A stretch of DNA of 64,000 nucleotides from Odobenus rosmarus divergens (lineage: Eukaryota; Chordata; Mammalia; Carnivora; Odobenidae). The translations under genes and the position numbers were made by a program. Of the stretch, positions 34,857 through 46,600 are shown one piece after another. The notes beneath the pieces are model-generated. The model saw only the letters and a list, made by a program, of their open reading frames with translations, was not told the DNA's origin and did no database searches. Location of the stretch: assembly GCF_000321225.1 (NCBI RefSeq), contig NW_004450946.1, forward strand, positions 327,473 to 391,472. Reading direction: 5' to 3'. Numbering within the stretch: position 1 is the stretch's first letter; every line of letters starts with the position of its first letter.

Positions 34857-35253
34857 CACCACATACAAAAGTTAACTCAAAATGGGTTAAAGACCTAAAT
34901 GTAAGACATAAAACTATAAAATTTCTAGAAGAAGACATAGGGAAAACTTCATGGCACTGGGTTTGGCAATGATTTCTTGGATACAACAACAAAAGCACAG
35001 GCAACCAAAGCAAAAATAGACAAATGGGACCACATCAAACTTCAACTTTGTGCATCAAAGGATTCAGATTGGCAAAATGAAAATTTCTGAGTATTTGTTT
35101 CACCACAGTGTGAATATACTTAGAATTGCTGAACTGTACGCTTTAAAGTAGGTAAGAGGGGAAAGGCAACCTGGATGATATTTGCAAGTGGTATATCTGA
35201 TAAGGGTTTAATATCCAAAATATATAAAGAACCTATGCACCTTATGTAACTCA

Positions 35254-35255
<2 letters not shown>

Positions 35256-35283
<28 letters not shown>
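35256..35283. repeat. (AC)n microsatellite
   Basis: About 14 AC units inside L1 DNA. Confidence 0.95.
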
Positions 35284-35284
<1 letters not shown>

Positions 35285-35906
35285 ACAAATAATCCAATCA
35301 AAGTGGGCAAAGGATCTGAATGGACATTTGTCCAAAGGAGACAAAGAGATAGCCAATAGATACATGAAAAAAATGCTCAACATCAGTAATTAACAGAAAA
35401 ATATAAACAAATCAAAACCACAATGAGATATCACCATACGCCTGTTAGAATGGCTAGAATAAAAAAGACAGGAAATAACAGGAATTAGTGATAATGTGGA
35501 GAAAAGGAACCCTCATGCACTATTGATGGGAATGTAAATTGGTGCAGCCACTGTGAAAAACAGTATGGAGGGGTCTACAAATTTTTTAAATAGAATTACC
35601 ATATGACCCAGTAATTCCATACTGGGTATTTACCCAAAGAAAATGAAAACGCTAATTCAAAAAGATATATGCACCCCTATGTTTATTGCAGCATTATTAT
35701 AATAGCCAAAATACGGAAGCAACCCAAGTGCCCATTGATAGATGAATGGATATATGCACACATCTTCTTTATCCATTAACTGGAGGAAAAAAGACGAACA
35801 AAAATATAGGCTCTTCAATACAGAGAACAAACTGGGGGTTACCAGAAGGGAGGTGAGTAGAGGGATGGGTAAAATAGATACAGGGATTAAGAGTACACCT
35901 ATCTTG

Positions 35907-36097
35907 GGCACCTGGGTGGCTCAGTTGGTTAAGCGACTGCCTTTGGCTCAGGTCATGATCCCGGAGTCCCGGGATCGAGTCCCGCATCGGGCTCCCTGTT
36001 CGGCAGGGAGTCTGCTTCTCCCTCTGACCCTCTTCCCTCTCGTGCTCTCCATCTCTCATTCTCTCTCAAATAAATAAATAAAATCTTTAAAAAAAAA
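35907..36097 (+). mobile_element. Young CAN SINE, 18-bp perfect TSD
   Basis: Full-length young-subfamily element ('ctgaccctcttccctctcgt'). The TSD aagagtacacctatcttg is perfect (35889-35906 and 36098-36115). Confidence 0.96.
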
Positions 36098-36215
36098 AAG
36101 AGTACACCTATCTTGATGAACACAGAGAAATTTATAGAATTGTTGAATCACTATATTGTATACCTGAAACTAATTTATCACTGTATGTTAGTTATACTCA
36201 AATAAAAAAGAATAT

Positions 36216-37195
36216 TATGCTGAGGTATTTGACAACTTAGATGAAACGGACCTACTCCTTGAAAGACAAAATCTACCAAAACTCACACAATGAGAAATAG
36301 ATATCTGAATAGTTCTACATCTATTAAAGAAGTTGAATGCATAAATAAACTTCAAAACAGAAAGCATCCAACTCAGATGGTTTCACGGGTGAGTTCTATT
36401 AATCATTTAAGTAAGAGGTGATATCAATACTCTATAATCTATTGAGAAAATCAAAGCAAAGAGAACACTTCCTAACTCATTCTATGAAACCAGCATAACG
36501 TTAAAACCAAAGCTAGACAAAGATATTTTGAGGATGTAAAATTACAGATCAACATCCCTCATGAACATACATGCAAAAATACTAAAAAAAATTAGCAAGT
36601 CAAATTCAACAATGTTTAGAAAGAATTATATACCATGATCAACTGGCATTTATTCCAGAATACAGTACTGGTTCAGTATTTGAAAATCAATTAATGTAAT
36701 CTATCACATCAACAGGCTAAAGAAGAAAAAAACATGATCATATCAATAGATGCAGAAGAAGCATCTGACAAAATCCAACATCCATTCAAGATAAAAATTC
36801 TCAGCAAACTAGGAATGACGGGAACTTCCTCAAACTGATAAAGAATATCTATAAAAATTCTACATGATACTCAATGGTGAGAAACTAGATGCTTTTCCCC
36901 CCAGGATAGGGGAAAAAACCATAAATGTCCCCTCTTCCCACTCCTATTCAACATCATACTGGAAGCCCTCACTGATGCAATAAGATGAAAAAGAAAAATA
37001 GAAAGTATGCAGATTGGAAAGGAAGAAATAAAATTGTCTTTGTTTACAGATGACATGATTATTTATGTAGGAAAACCTCAATTAATTAACAACAACAACA
37101 AAACAAATTCCTAGAACAAACTAGTGATTGTAGGAAGATTGCAGGGCATAAGTTTAATATATGAGTTTTGAGCCAATTGCTTTCCTACATATCAG
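36216..37195 (+). mobile_element. L1 ORF2 reverse-transcriptase fragment, sense
   Basis: 'catatcaatagatgcagaag', 'cctattcaacatcatactgg' and 'tttacagatgacatgattat' are L1 RT text. The last encodes a degenerate FxDD active-site block (FTDDMI). Frames are broken. It adjoins the previous L1 with no space between. Confidence 0.7.
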
Positions 37196-37703
37196 GAATT
37201 AAGAATTGGGATTTATTTTAATTGAGGTATAGTTGACATAGAACATTATATTCATTTCAGGTGTAATATAATAATTCAATATTTGTATACATTACAAAAT
37301 GATCACCACAATAAGTCTAGTTAACATCTTACCACACAGAGTTACAAATTTTTTTCTTGTGATGAGAACTTTTAAGATCTACTCTATTAGCAATTTTCAA
37401 ATATGCAATGCAGTGTTATTAACTATAGTCACCATGCTGCACATGACACCCCCATGACTTATTTTATAAGAGGAAGTTTGTATCTTTTGGCCACCTTCAC
37501 CCATTTCACTCACCCCACACCATCCACCTCTGGCAACCCCCAGTCTGTTCTCTGCATCTAGTAGTTTGCTTTTAGGTTTTTTTTTTTGGTTTTTTTTTTT
37601 TTTTTGCTTTGTTTTAGATTCCACATACAAGTGAGATCATAGAATATTTATCTTTATCGGCCTGACCTATTTAACATAAAGCCTTCAAGATCCATCCATG
37701 TTG

Positions 37704-38274
37704 GCAGAGCCAGAGAAGTGGGGTAAGAGGGAGATGTATGTCCACAGAAGTCCCCGAGGCAGCCTCCGTGGAGAAGCAGAAGGAAATAAAAGATAAAGTG
37801 ACTAGTCCAGAGAAAGCCGAAGAAGCAAAACTACAAGCAAAATCCCCATCTGGGCAAAAGCCTGGGGGTTCAGATTTCTTAAGGAGACAATTGCAGAACA
37901 GGCAAAACTATTTTGATTCTGGGAATTACAACAAGGCTAAAGCAAAAATGAACAAGCAACTTTCTACTGCAGCTCTGGATAAGACAGAGGTCACTGGTGA
38001 CCACATTCCCGCTCCATAGGACCTTCCTCAACAGAAACTGTCCCTTGTTGCTAGCAAGCTGGCTGGCTGATTAAAAGAGCTAAACTGGAAAGGAAGAAGA
38101 AAGAAAGAAAAAGAAAGGAAGGAAGGAAGGGAGGAAGGAAGGAAGGGAGGGAGGGAGGGGAAGAGAGAGAGAAAGAAGGGAGGGAGAAAGAGAATGGAGG
38201 AAAGGGGGAGGGAGGGAGGGAGAGAGGAAGAGAGAGGGGAAGAGAGAAAGGAAGGAAGAAAGAAAAAAAAGAAA
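37704..38274 (+). pseudogene. ARPP19 processed pseudogene
   Basis: An intronless copy of ARPP19, the ENSA-family inhibitor of PP2A-B55 that Greatwall kinase activates at mitosis. The initiator ATG is at 37738. The reading frame follows the parent through 'EVPEAAS', '[13 protein letters not shown]', '[11 protein letters not shown]' and '[11 protein letters not shown]'. A TAG at 38017 replaces a Gln codon, and the remaining 16 residues through 'SLVASKLAG' end at TGA 38068-38070. Two codons appear deleted relative to the parent, and the phosphorylation motif FDSGDY reads FDSGNY. About 34 bp of 5' UTR precede the ATG. The polyA tail has become a GA-rich tract. TSDs aagatccatccatgttg (37687-37703) and aagacctatccatgttg (38275-38291) match at 15 of 17. 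Not expected to make a functional protein. Confidence 0.92.
38090..38274. repeat. GA-rich microsatellite grown from a retrocopy tail
   Basis: Purine-only GGAA/GAAA/GGGA repeat directly after the ARPP19 3' end and directly before the right TSD. It therefore most likely derives from the A tail. The Ser/Pro/Phe/Leu-rich antisense frames across it are artefacts. Confidence 0.85.
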
Positions 38275-38370
38275 AAGACCTATCCATGTTGTTGCAAATG
38301 GCAAGCTTTCATTCTTTTTCATGGTTACATAATATTCCTTTATATATGTCTATATGGTTTCCTTTTGCAG

Positions 38371-40755
38371 TCACTGACTGTGATCCCAAGGCTTTCTGAT
38401 CTTTGAGCAGCCCTACTTATTCTACCAAAAGTCAAGTAAACTTTTCTAGGTACGGAAAACAGATCTGACCCAGATAATCTTGAAGATTCTTTCAAATTCT
38501 ATTATTCCCTGATTGCCTCCAAATGGTATTGGAAACATTTCTTAGCTTCTATGGTTCCCATGCATTATCTCATTAAATCTCTGCAGTTTCAGGTGTGTGC
38601 TTTGAACACCTTTCTGCCTGATTTTAGATAAACTGCTACTGAAATTATAACCCTTTTATGATATGATTGTTTAGTGTTCAATTTTTGTATTATAAAACTA
38701 CAGAAAATCTTAAAATATGTTTTCTGATAGATCTAGGGCAGCAAATCCCTTCTGGATATTTTCCTCTGAGATTACATTGAAAGAAATAAACAGCTGTCAG
38801 GAGTATGAAGCCTAAACCATTAGATTGCTGAGTCAGTGCTCTGGAAGTTACAATATGTCCTAGAATGCAAGTCACATGCCCTGACATTCAAGTCCTCATT
38901 TTCTTTTTTGAGGGTCAACATAAATTAGTAGTGGTAGGTTGAAAAGAGGACAGGAGAATTACTGGCAAATCCAAATGCATGTACAAGTGGCAACCAACAT
39001 TCTAATTGTGCAGACAGAGTCAAACATACAGATGATATTCAAAATATGATTACTACCTAATTTGTGATGGAAACTCTGTTCTTTAGGAAATGGTTCTCTT
39101 TGTCCATTATAGGTGCTGAATTATAGGTGCTGAATTCAGAAAAATCTGAATATTTCTTTGTTGCTTGGTCTGGTTTTCTCCTGCAAGAACCTGTAAAGCA
39201 TTTGTAATGAAACACAGTATTCTACAAATATAAAACCAATGCATTTTACCCTTAAGCCATATTCCATTCGAACTTCTCACACCTTGAAGGAGAGTCAAAA
39301 GGCTTATTGCCAGGTATGTGCCCTCTTTGGCAAGATACTAGGCTTGAAATCCAGGCTTTGTGGATTTGGTTGATTTTTTTTTTTTTTTTTTTGCCTACCA
39401 TTCAAATGGCCTACACTTGACTTGCAGCTTAAACCATCTCCTAAAGTGAAGAGAGAAGAGAGTCTTACCATCTGTCTCTGCTGAGCATTGGGACTTTGTT
39501 CAGTCTGGCAGAAAAAGGCTCTCAGAGAGGAGATGCAAAAGAAAGCCTACCTCCTTCCCTCTGAAGGAGGGTGACAGAAGAAGAGCAAGAAGGGTCTGGC
39601 CAAATGGTCAACCTGATGTAGGTGCTGAGCCTGCTTCATGAAGTTCGAGCAGGAAGGGATGCAGAATGCGTGGGCTCTGCAGGGAGCAGCCGAGTGGGGT
39701 CCTTTGAACCAACAGGAGATGGTCCAGCCTACTTAGAAGTACTGAGCAGAGTGGTCAGCCAGGGAGTTTTCCAATCCCAGCAGGGCACGGAGCTGAGATC
39801 CACAGGGCTGGCCCTGAGTCAGTGGTAGTGGGATGAGGCCAGGCTGCACAGGGCACAAAGGGGTCGCATGGAGGGCACTACGGGCTCTTAGATGGAGGAG
39901 AAGTGAGATGGAGGTGAAGCAGGGCCTTGGGGACTATACCCCATGGGAATGGCTCTTGAGGAAGTTGCAGGTCCCACCACAAATCTACCAGCTCAGACCT
40001 CAGCTCAGAAGCCAGCAGGGAGCCCAGCAATCAGGCAGCCCATCAGGTATCACCAGGACCTAGCGGAAGACCAGAGCAGATGAGACTACCTGGTCAGAAG
40101 GAAACTGGAAGGCTGAGAAGTACCCACAGGATGGGTAAAAGTATTGTGTGCATCTAAGGTTTACACTCAATGGGCCTTTCAGTTGGGTTCTGTTGGTTTG
40201 TTTGTTTTGTTTCCCTGCAAGAAATGGGAAGTATTGAAAGGAGGCAAGAAATTACGCAAACAAAACAAGAAATGACATGTTCTGTGCACTTCCAAACTGT
40301 GGCCTGTATCATCGCAGGTAGCTTACGGGTTGACAGGAAGGACACGCGAGTGCACGCATTCACACACACGCACGCACGCACACACACACCTGCTGTAACC
40401 CAGGTACAGAACTTAACAGAAGTGAACCACGAAGCAGAGCAAAGCAGACACAACCTTCTATGCAGGCCTTTCTCCTGACCCGAATTTCCTTCCTGGGCTC
40501 ACAGCTGCCAGTAAAAGCTTGTCCTGCAAAGGAAATACTGTCAAATTCTTGTTAAGGCTCATGCAGTGGGGTTCATGGCACCATTTCAGAAGAACGTCCC
40601 CTGTTAGTTTTAAGAGAGCATTCACCAACATGGAGAGCTCCTAGTTCTTGAAGTGAAGTTGGCCTCAGTGCAGCCAGTTCTCATCCCGGGCCAGTGCCCA
40701 GGGCCCTGAAAATCAGCCAGCTTTCCAGCATTCCAGGGAGCCTGTGTTAGGGAAT
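38371..40755. other. Unique sequence
   Basis: No transposon or exon clearly recognised. 39470-40140 is GC-richer and free of known repeats. A microsatellite of CA/CG units lies at 40362-40389, and a T run at 39378-39395. The 102- and 99-codon opposed frames at 40154-40478 overlap that microsatellite and look artefactual. Confidence 0.4.
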
Positions 40756-40884
40756 TATTTTTTTAAGTAGGCTCCGCACCAGGGTGGAGCCCAGTGCAGG
40801 GCTTGAACTTAGCACTCTGAGATCAAGACCTGAGCTGGGATCAAGAGTTGGACGCTTAACCAAATGAGCCACCCAGGTACCCCC
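40756..40884 (-). mobile_element. Short CAN SINE
   Basis: Antisense short form: 'aagtaggctccgcaccaggg', 'aaatgagccacccaggtacc'. Followed by a (TTG)n array. Confidence 0.88.
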
Positions 40885-40889
40885 TAAGA

Positions 40890-40922
40890 ATTGTTGTTGT
40901 TGTTGTTGTTGTTATTGTTGTT
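40890..40922. repeat. (TTG)n microsatellite
   Basis: Ten TTG units, one changed to TTA. Confidence 0.9.
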
Positions 40923-42485
40923 TAATAACACTTGAAAGACTAAACGTTTTCATGTGTACAGATTATTAGGGGTGTTATGTGCACATTATTTTACTTACGT
41001 AATTAATTTTTTATCAGGTCAACGTTTACTGATCTGAGAGTTCTTAGAATGCAGTGATCAGTGACAGAGTATCTCCTTCAGGTCATTGCAGTGTGGTCAC
41101 GGGCGACTTGGTGTCTTGGCACAGAAACTGCTCCCCTGGGGTGCAAGACACATTTCCTGTCTATCTAGCAATACCCAAGACCAAGCCAGGATGAAGAAAG
41201 TTTTTCCCAGACGGAATCAGATGGACCCTTCCAAATCCTTTCAGAAGTTGCCCATCTCTTGAACTTTATATGGAAGCTCAAAAAGCTATACAATTTTTTC
41301 CTTATACTGTATTGAATATGTTTATTGCAGTATCTATTATTTCATCTTTTTTTTAATTAGTCTCTGAAATAACAGTTGTGAAGGCCTCCTTTCTACCATG
41401 TTAAGTTGATTCGGGTTTTCCTTCTTTTCTTTCTGAACACTGCCCTAGGTCACTTCTTTATTTCCCTATTTTATTTCTCATATCTGTATTTTTTTTTTTT
41501 GCCATACTAAGTTACCACAAGAATTTCTAATACACTCATGATAATGTTCAACTATATCTGTTGGGATCAGAAGTCAGAATCTGTTTTGAACCTTAGAAAA
41601 GCTTTTCATGGCCAACAAATCTAGGACCGTGGGACTCTCCCTTTTGCGGAAGAATTTGGTGGGAATTCGATAGACCCCGAAGCATTGGAAGCATTTGTGT
41701 TTGGAGTTAGGCACAATGGTCATGGCCCCATATTTGGAGGAAGGTGAGCACCGTCAGCAGCAGAGTATTATCACCTCAAGGGGGACCCTGGAAGTTCCTT
41801 TTTCTGATTTTTCACACAGAATGTTAATGAATCCAGACTCTGTAAGTCTTTCCTGTTGGGTTCATTCTCTGTTGTGAGAATGGCCATGATTTTATCAAAC
41901 TATGGTACTGCATGTGAAACACTAGACAGAAAGGCCTCACTTCCTAAAGGCAGCCAAAACTCTAAAAAGATGAGCTAGAGCACATGGGTAGGGTGTACTG
42001 TTCCAGGCTCTGCATTTTAAAATATGTTCAAAGAACTAATTGGCTGAGGTTTTGGGTAATGGGTGCAGTATTTGTCTCCACTAGTGTTGGTCAGATATCT
42101 TAATGGGGGCTCTCTTGGCATTTTGGATGGGATAATTCTTTGTTCAGAACTCTCTTACATATTACCAGACGATGAGAGTCTTGGGCCTCCAAGCACTAAA
42201 TCACAGTAGCGTTTCTAGGTTTTCATAGCAACCAATAACACCCTCTATACATTTCTGAACGCCCTGTTGGAAGTCATCCTTCTTCCAGCTGCAATCCACT
42301 AGCTCTAGCCTAAGACATGTGAATGAATGATTTCAGAGCACTTTGTTAAAGTTAGAATTTCATGTTTGTAATCAATTCTTTAGATCAAAAGTTAGATTTT
42401 TAAACTTTCAATCCATTAGTAGAAATACTAGATCCAACTGGAATCATGCTAGTCTCCCCCTAGTTGGCCCTAAGTTTTTTAGAGT
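40923..42485. other. Unique sequence
   Basis: No recognised gene or repeat. The small frames here have no features. Confidence 0.4.
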
Positions 42486-42635
42486 CTTTCTACATGAAGT
42501 GTGTTCCTCAGACCAACAGCATGAGCATCACCTAGAAGCTTGTTAGGAATGTACAATCTACGGAATCAAAGACTGTATTTTGACAGGCTCCTCACTTAAT
42601 CTATACGTACATTAAAGTTTGAGACACAGTGCTTT

Positions 42636-42936
42636 TTTTTTTTGAAATGATCCTGAAACAGTCTTTTACTTTATTTGCACGAAAATACTCATGTTTGGAT
42701 ATTGTTTAATGATTTACAAGAAAAATGTATAGATTTGTATATACAGGTACACACTTAACTACGTTTGTTTTTTTTCTTTTTTTAGTTTTTGATGCAGTGT
42801 TCCATGATTCATCATTTGCGTATAACACCCAGTGCTCCATGCAGAACGTGCCCTCCTTAATACCCATCACCAGACTAACCCATCCTCCCACCCCCCTCCC
42901 CTCTAGAACCCTCAGTTTGTTTTTCAGAGTCCATCA
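42636..42936 (-). mobile_element. Carnivore L1 3' end with a 3' transduction
   Basis: Read on the minus strand: a 5'-truncated L1 3' UTR (42936 down to about 42784), the L1 A-rich end (42783-42764), about 120 bp of non-L1 DNA (42763-42644), and a second polyA tract (42643-42633). The perfect 15-bp TSD gagacacagtgcttt lies at 42621-42635 and 42937-42951, enclosing both parts. The unit therefore inserted as one read-through transcript. Confidence 0.85.
42670..42675 (-). promoter_or_regulatory. AATAAA polyadenylation signal of the transduced segment
   Basis: AATAAA on the minus strand sits 27 bases upstream of the second polyA tract. This is the expected spacing for the signal that ended the read-through L1 transcript. 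Confidence 0.75.
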
Positions 42937-42965
42937 GAGACACAGTGCTTTAGAGAATACCCCAG

Positions 42966-43907
42966 ACAGTCTTGTGATAGCTTCTTGTAGTTAGACTGTC
43001 CCCACCTAGTGGCACAACTGATTAGCATCCCAACCCCCAATGATATAAACCCTTCCTATTTGCACTTCCCCATTGTGCTGAACGTAGAAACTTCTCTACC
43101 AAAGAACCATCATGTTCCTACCCAACCTGGGTTCCAACAACATCAACTGAGGTGTCTGGTAATTATGAGAAATCCAGAATATCAGGTGATCTCAGTTATT
43201 TCTATCACAGTCTGTGATCGTATAATAGAGTCTGTCACCAGGTCTGGAGTTATGCTAGGTCAGCCTACATTTTAAGATAAAAGCTGGAATTATTCGCTCA
43301 GGATATACACTGCCTGGTGTTGTCTGTCTTTCCCATTTGATGCTGTTGTTATTTTATTTTTAACCTGACCTTTTTCCTAAAGAAAATCCTACGATCAGAT
43401 TCACCCATTCCTATTTTCTGTCGTCTGCAACAACGAAAATCCAAAAGGCCCCAAGACCACAAACATCCAAAGGAACAAATGAATGGGGGATTGTCTTTCT
43501 GTGTGACCAGCAGGGACTCATATAAAGGGCCACTTGTGCCAGTTTCGTTTACAATCAGCTGACTCTCTGGACACTCTGAGCATCAGTAGCCCTGGAACTT
43601 GCCTGCTCCTGTCTGCAACTGGTTCAACAGTGAACTTAGACCAATTAAATTTCCAAAGATACCCTGAGAACAAGTCTGCCTGGGCCCAAGTGCACATCAC
43701 TTCTTTGTTGCTTGTGCCAACTGAACTCACACTTGCCCAGAAGTTAGCAAACGTTTTGCAGGTTGTCAACAAAGAAAAGGATGGGCAATCCCAGCAAATT
43801 CAATGTGGGATTATCCTTTTTCCTTTCTGCGTAAATCTGCTAGATTTTAGGGTCCTTTCCAAGGAGGTTTTTAGGCATATTTAGGTGTATTATGGGTTTT
43901 ATTTTGA
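42966..43907. other. Unique sequence
   Basis: No repeat recognised. The 116-codon plus frame (43534-43884) opens at TTG rather than ATG and has no domain. A TATAAAG at 43521 is an isolated motif. Confidence 0.4.
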
Positions 43908-44045
43908 AGGGGCATTTTTAAAATTATGGTAAAATACATAAAACAAAACTTACCATTTTAACTGTTTTAAAGTATATAATTCAGAGGCATTTAGTATATT
44001 CACGTTGTTGTACAACCATCACCACTGTTTTCAGAATCAGTTTTT
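43908..44045 (-). repeat. Antisense L1M 3' UTR fragment
   Basis: 'attatggtaaaatacataaa', 'tattcacgttgttgtacaac' and 'catcaccactgttttcagaa' match the same L1M 3' UTR as 21829-22200. Confidence 0.75.
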
Positions 44046-44167
44046 AGAAAGACTTCTGTAATTCTGACCATCTTCTATCCTCTGTTATGTATTTAGGAAA
44101 ATTATGTTTTCTCACTTTTTATGTTCAACCAGGACACATTTGGTTTATCCAATTTTAAAGATCTTCT

Positions 44168-44367
44168 TGGGGTGCCTGGGTGGCTCAGTCGTTAAACGGC
44201 TGCCTTCAGCTCAGGTCATGGTCCCAGGGTCCTGGGATCGAGCCCCGCATCAGGCTCCCTGCTCCACGGGAAGCCTGCTTCTCCCTCTCCCACTCCCCCA
44301 GCTTGTGTTCCTTCTCTCGCTGTCTCTCCCTCTGTCAAATAAATAAATAAAATCTTTAAAAAAAGAA
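44168..44367 (+). mobile_element. CAN SINE
   Basis: Full-length, with 'tcagtcgttaaacggctgcc' and 'cagcttgtgttccttctctc'. TSD aaagatcttct is perfect (44157-44167 and 44368-44378). Confidence 0.95.
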
Positions 44368-44378
44368 AAAGATCTTCT

Positions 44379-46035
44379 CACATCACTTATGCACTAATGA
44401 TGAAAGGTGAATGTAGAGAAATATCTGGAACTATCTTCAAACTAATTCTATACAGAGGACTCTATTTTTGATTCTCTAATAGTCCCCATTATATCTTTCT
44501 TATTACTTATGCACACTGTTTTTTTCCCCTCTTTAGAGCCTTTTCACTAAGCCTAAACAAATCTAAGCAAGTACAATACAAATAGAAGAAGAAAGTCATT
44601 AATTATATATGTGTTAGTCTTCATAAATTCAAAGCAACTGTCCTACTTTAATGCTTTAAAAACCATTATACAACAATGACTATTTTTAAAGTCCTTTACT
44701 GTGTGGTGAAATAAATACTTTGCTCCTTTCATATATCCCCAAATATATTTCTATTTATAAAATAAACAGACGCACACATTTGAAAGCTTTCTGATTTTAT
44801 TGGGGGGCTGGTACTCAGAGGCAAAAACAAACAAACAAACAAACAAACAAATCCAAAATATTGGTACCAAAAAAAAAAAATCTGTTGTCAGGAAAATTTG
44901 GGGTTGTTGTCTTAATAAGATAAGACATGACTAAGGCATATCAGACATGACCCCTTGTTGTGGGTCAACAAGGCTGTGATTAAGTTCTTGTTCTACTTGT
45001 TGGTTGTAGTTTTTCATTATTCTTATCTTTTTATAGCCACCTGCCCTGACTAGTAAAAGCTTCATCCTAATTTTGGGTTTGAGGCACCTTCTTACTTAAG
45101 CACCAACCACAGAGAGAAATGATTCTCCAGCCAGTCATACGTGCTCTGTATTTTTCATTTTGGCACACAAGGCATCAAACCAACTTTGTTGTATCTGGGT
45201 TGTTTTTTTTATCAGTTATAACAACAAACTTTGCCTTCAGCTTTTCTTAGAATTTGTGTATTACTACTCAGCCGCTTGCACCCTCTACTGAATACCGGCT
45301 ATAGAAGATGCCACATTTAGATAATTATTTTGGTAAACAGCAAATAAGTTATGAAAAAGTTGTGACAAGACAAATTTCAAGCACTGGATATCCCTAAGAT
45401 CAAACTGAATAGTTAAGCCAGGCAAAGGTTTAATCCACTTTCAGTAAACGGCTTGTTTACTTGCATTGTCAGATATTTTTAAATTTTCTATAATCTCTTA
45501 CATGCTCTTCTTAAACATATCATACTGAGCAAAATTCATTCTATGAATTATATGTTATACACATAAACACATGTTTCTGGAAATCACGATTTGGGATAGA
45601 CAAGTAAAGACATTGGTGGATGTTAAGTTGAGTCAAGAAGACTATCTTAAAATGTCTAAATCTAAAATCTTAAAATATCTAAATCTGAATATGGTCAGCC
45701 TTACTTGGAAGGGGGTAGGTTTCCTATGAGTGGCTCCAGGGGGCAGATAACTGACCCTGGGAGGAGTCCAGAAAGGCAGCTTCACCTTTGCAAATGGAAA
45801 ACTTCTCTAGAATTTAGAGCCATTCAACAAGGGAACAGATCACCTTCTCAGATGGTTTGTCTCTCGAAATGTTCGAACAAGTACATATAGGAATATTGTA
45901 AAAGCAGTCCGTGTTGGCTGCTTAACGTCTTACCTCCCTTCTGACCTCACTTGGCTTAATAAGCCAGATTGCTAAGGGTAATTGAACATCAGGTTTATTG
46001 TTGGATTATGAAATACAGTGGCCTCAGAGAGTATG
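44379..46035. other. Unique sequence with small simple repeats
   Basis: (AAAC)n lies at 44824-44850 and a 23-bp imperfect tandem repeat at 45646-45690. A CTCF-like 'gctccagggggcag' (12 of 14) lies at 45733-45746. No gene recognised. Confidence 0.4.
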
Positions 46036-46600
46036 TGGATTCATGATTGTTTTGCTTCTAACTGTGAGGTAGGTTGTTTCCAAAGATGGTCACACCAATC
46101 CATCCCATCCTGTATGCCTTTCTGCATTGTGACTTTGCCAACAAAGAAATAAAGTCTCTTTCCTCTTTCCTTGAATCTGGACTGGCCCTGTGACTTTCTC
46201 TGACCGATAAAATTCATTGCAAATGATAACTGTGATTTCTTTGTCTTATGACACCTTGCAGTTGCTGTTTCTGCCCTCTTGGGTGCCAACTGCTATGTAG
46301 ACAAGTCCAGGCTACCCTGTTGGAGAGGCCACCTGGAATGAGATGGGCCTGAATGATAAGAGGTCAAACAGAGGAGAGCCAAGGTGTCCAAACTGACAGC
46401 CAGCACCAACTGGCAGACAGCATGGGTTTTCCAAACTTATCTGCCCCACCTGACCAAACCAAAGCTGAGATGAACTGTTCCCCACTAACCCTTGCCCAGA
46501 TTCCTGACTCACAGAATTGTGAGCAATAAAATGGACATTGACTTAAGCTACTAAATGCTAGGCTGGTTTATTACACAGCGATAACAACAGATATCCGAAA
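46036..46600 (+). mobile_element. MaLR-like LTR
   Basis: 'aatctggactggccctgtga', 'tgtagacaagtccaggctac', 'acagaattgtgagcaataaa' (polyadenylation signal) and 'gctggtttattacacagcga' follow the order of a known MaLR/MLT-class LTR. The LTR is followed without a break by internal sequence. The antisense frames across it are not genes. Confidence 0.65.

Larger units (their letters stand above)
31186..36215 (+). mobile_element. Long sense L1 with ORF2 and 3' UTR
   Basis: Sense ORF2 runs from the endonuclease region (31390 'aagagagcaggggtgggtat') through reverse transcriptase (32240-33300, with 'catctcaattgatgcagaaa') to the C-terminal part (35290-35700). The 3' UTR ends near 36210 ('acactatattgtatacctga'-like text). 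It is interrupted by SINEs at 31735, 32639 and 35907 and by an ERVL-type LTR at about 33970-34856. A second L1 3'-end-like piece lies inside at about 35065-35150. Many stops; inactive. Confidence 0.75.
37196..38370 (-). mobile_element. Antisense L1 3' UTR hosting a retropseudogene
   Basis: 'taattgaggtatagttgaca', 'gtcaccatgctgcacatgac' and 'gatccatccatgttg' are antisense L1 3' UTR. It resumes at 38281 ('gttgcaaatggcaagctttc', 'acataatattccttt') after the ARPP19 retrocopy. Confidence 0.75.
42486..42965 (+). mobile_element. MER5A-type hAT MITE, interrupted
   Basis: 'agtgtgttcctcagaccaac', 'agcatcacctagaagcttgt' and 'acattaaagtttgagacaca' match MER5A. Its end is cut at 42636 by an L1 insertion and its last bases are duplicated at 42937. 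Confidence 0.65.

Noticed and set aside
35742..36077. 111-codon plus frame
   Set aside because: It runs from L1 into a SINE; its middle is SINE-encoded ('GTWVAQLVKRLPLAQVM').
38051..38322. Ser/Phe/Leu-rich antisense frames
   Set aside because: Produced by the GA-rich microsatellite.
43534..43884. 116-codon plus frame downstream of a TATAAAG
   Set aside because: It opens at TTG, not ATG, and shows no protein features; the TATA match is isolated.
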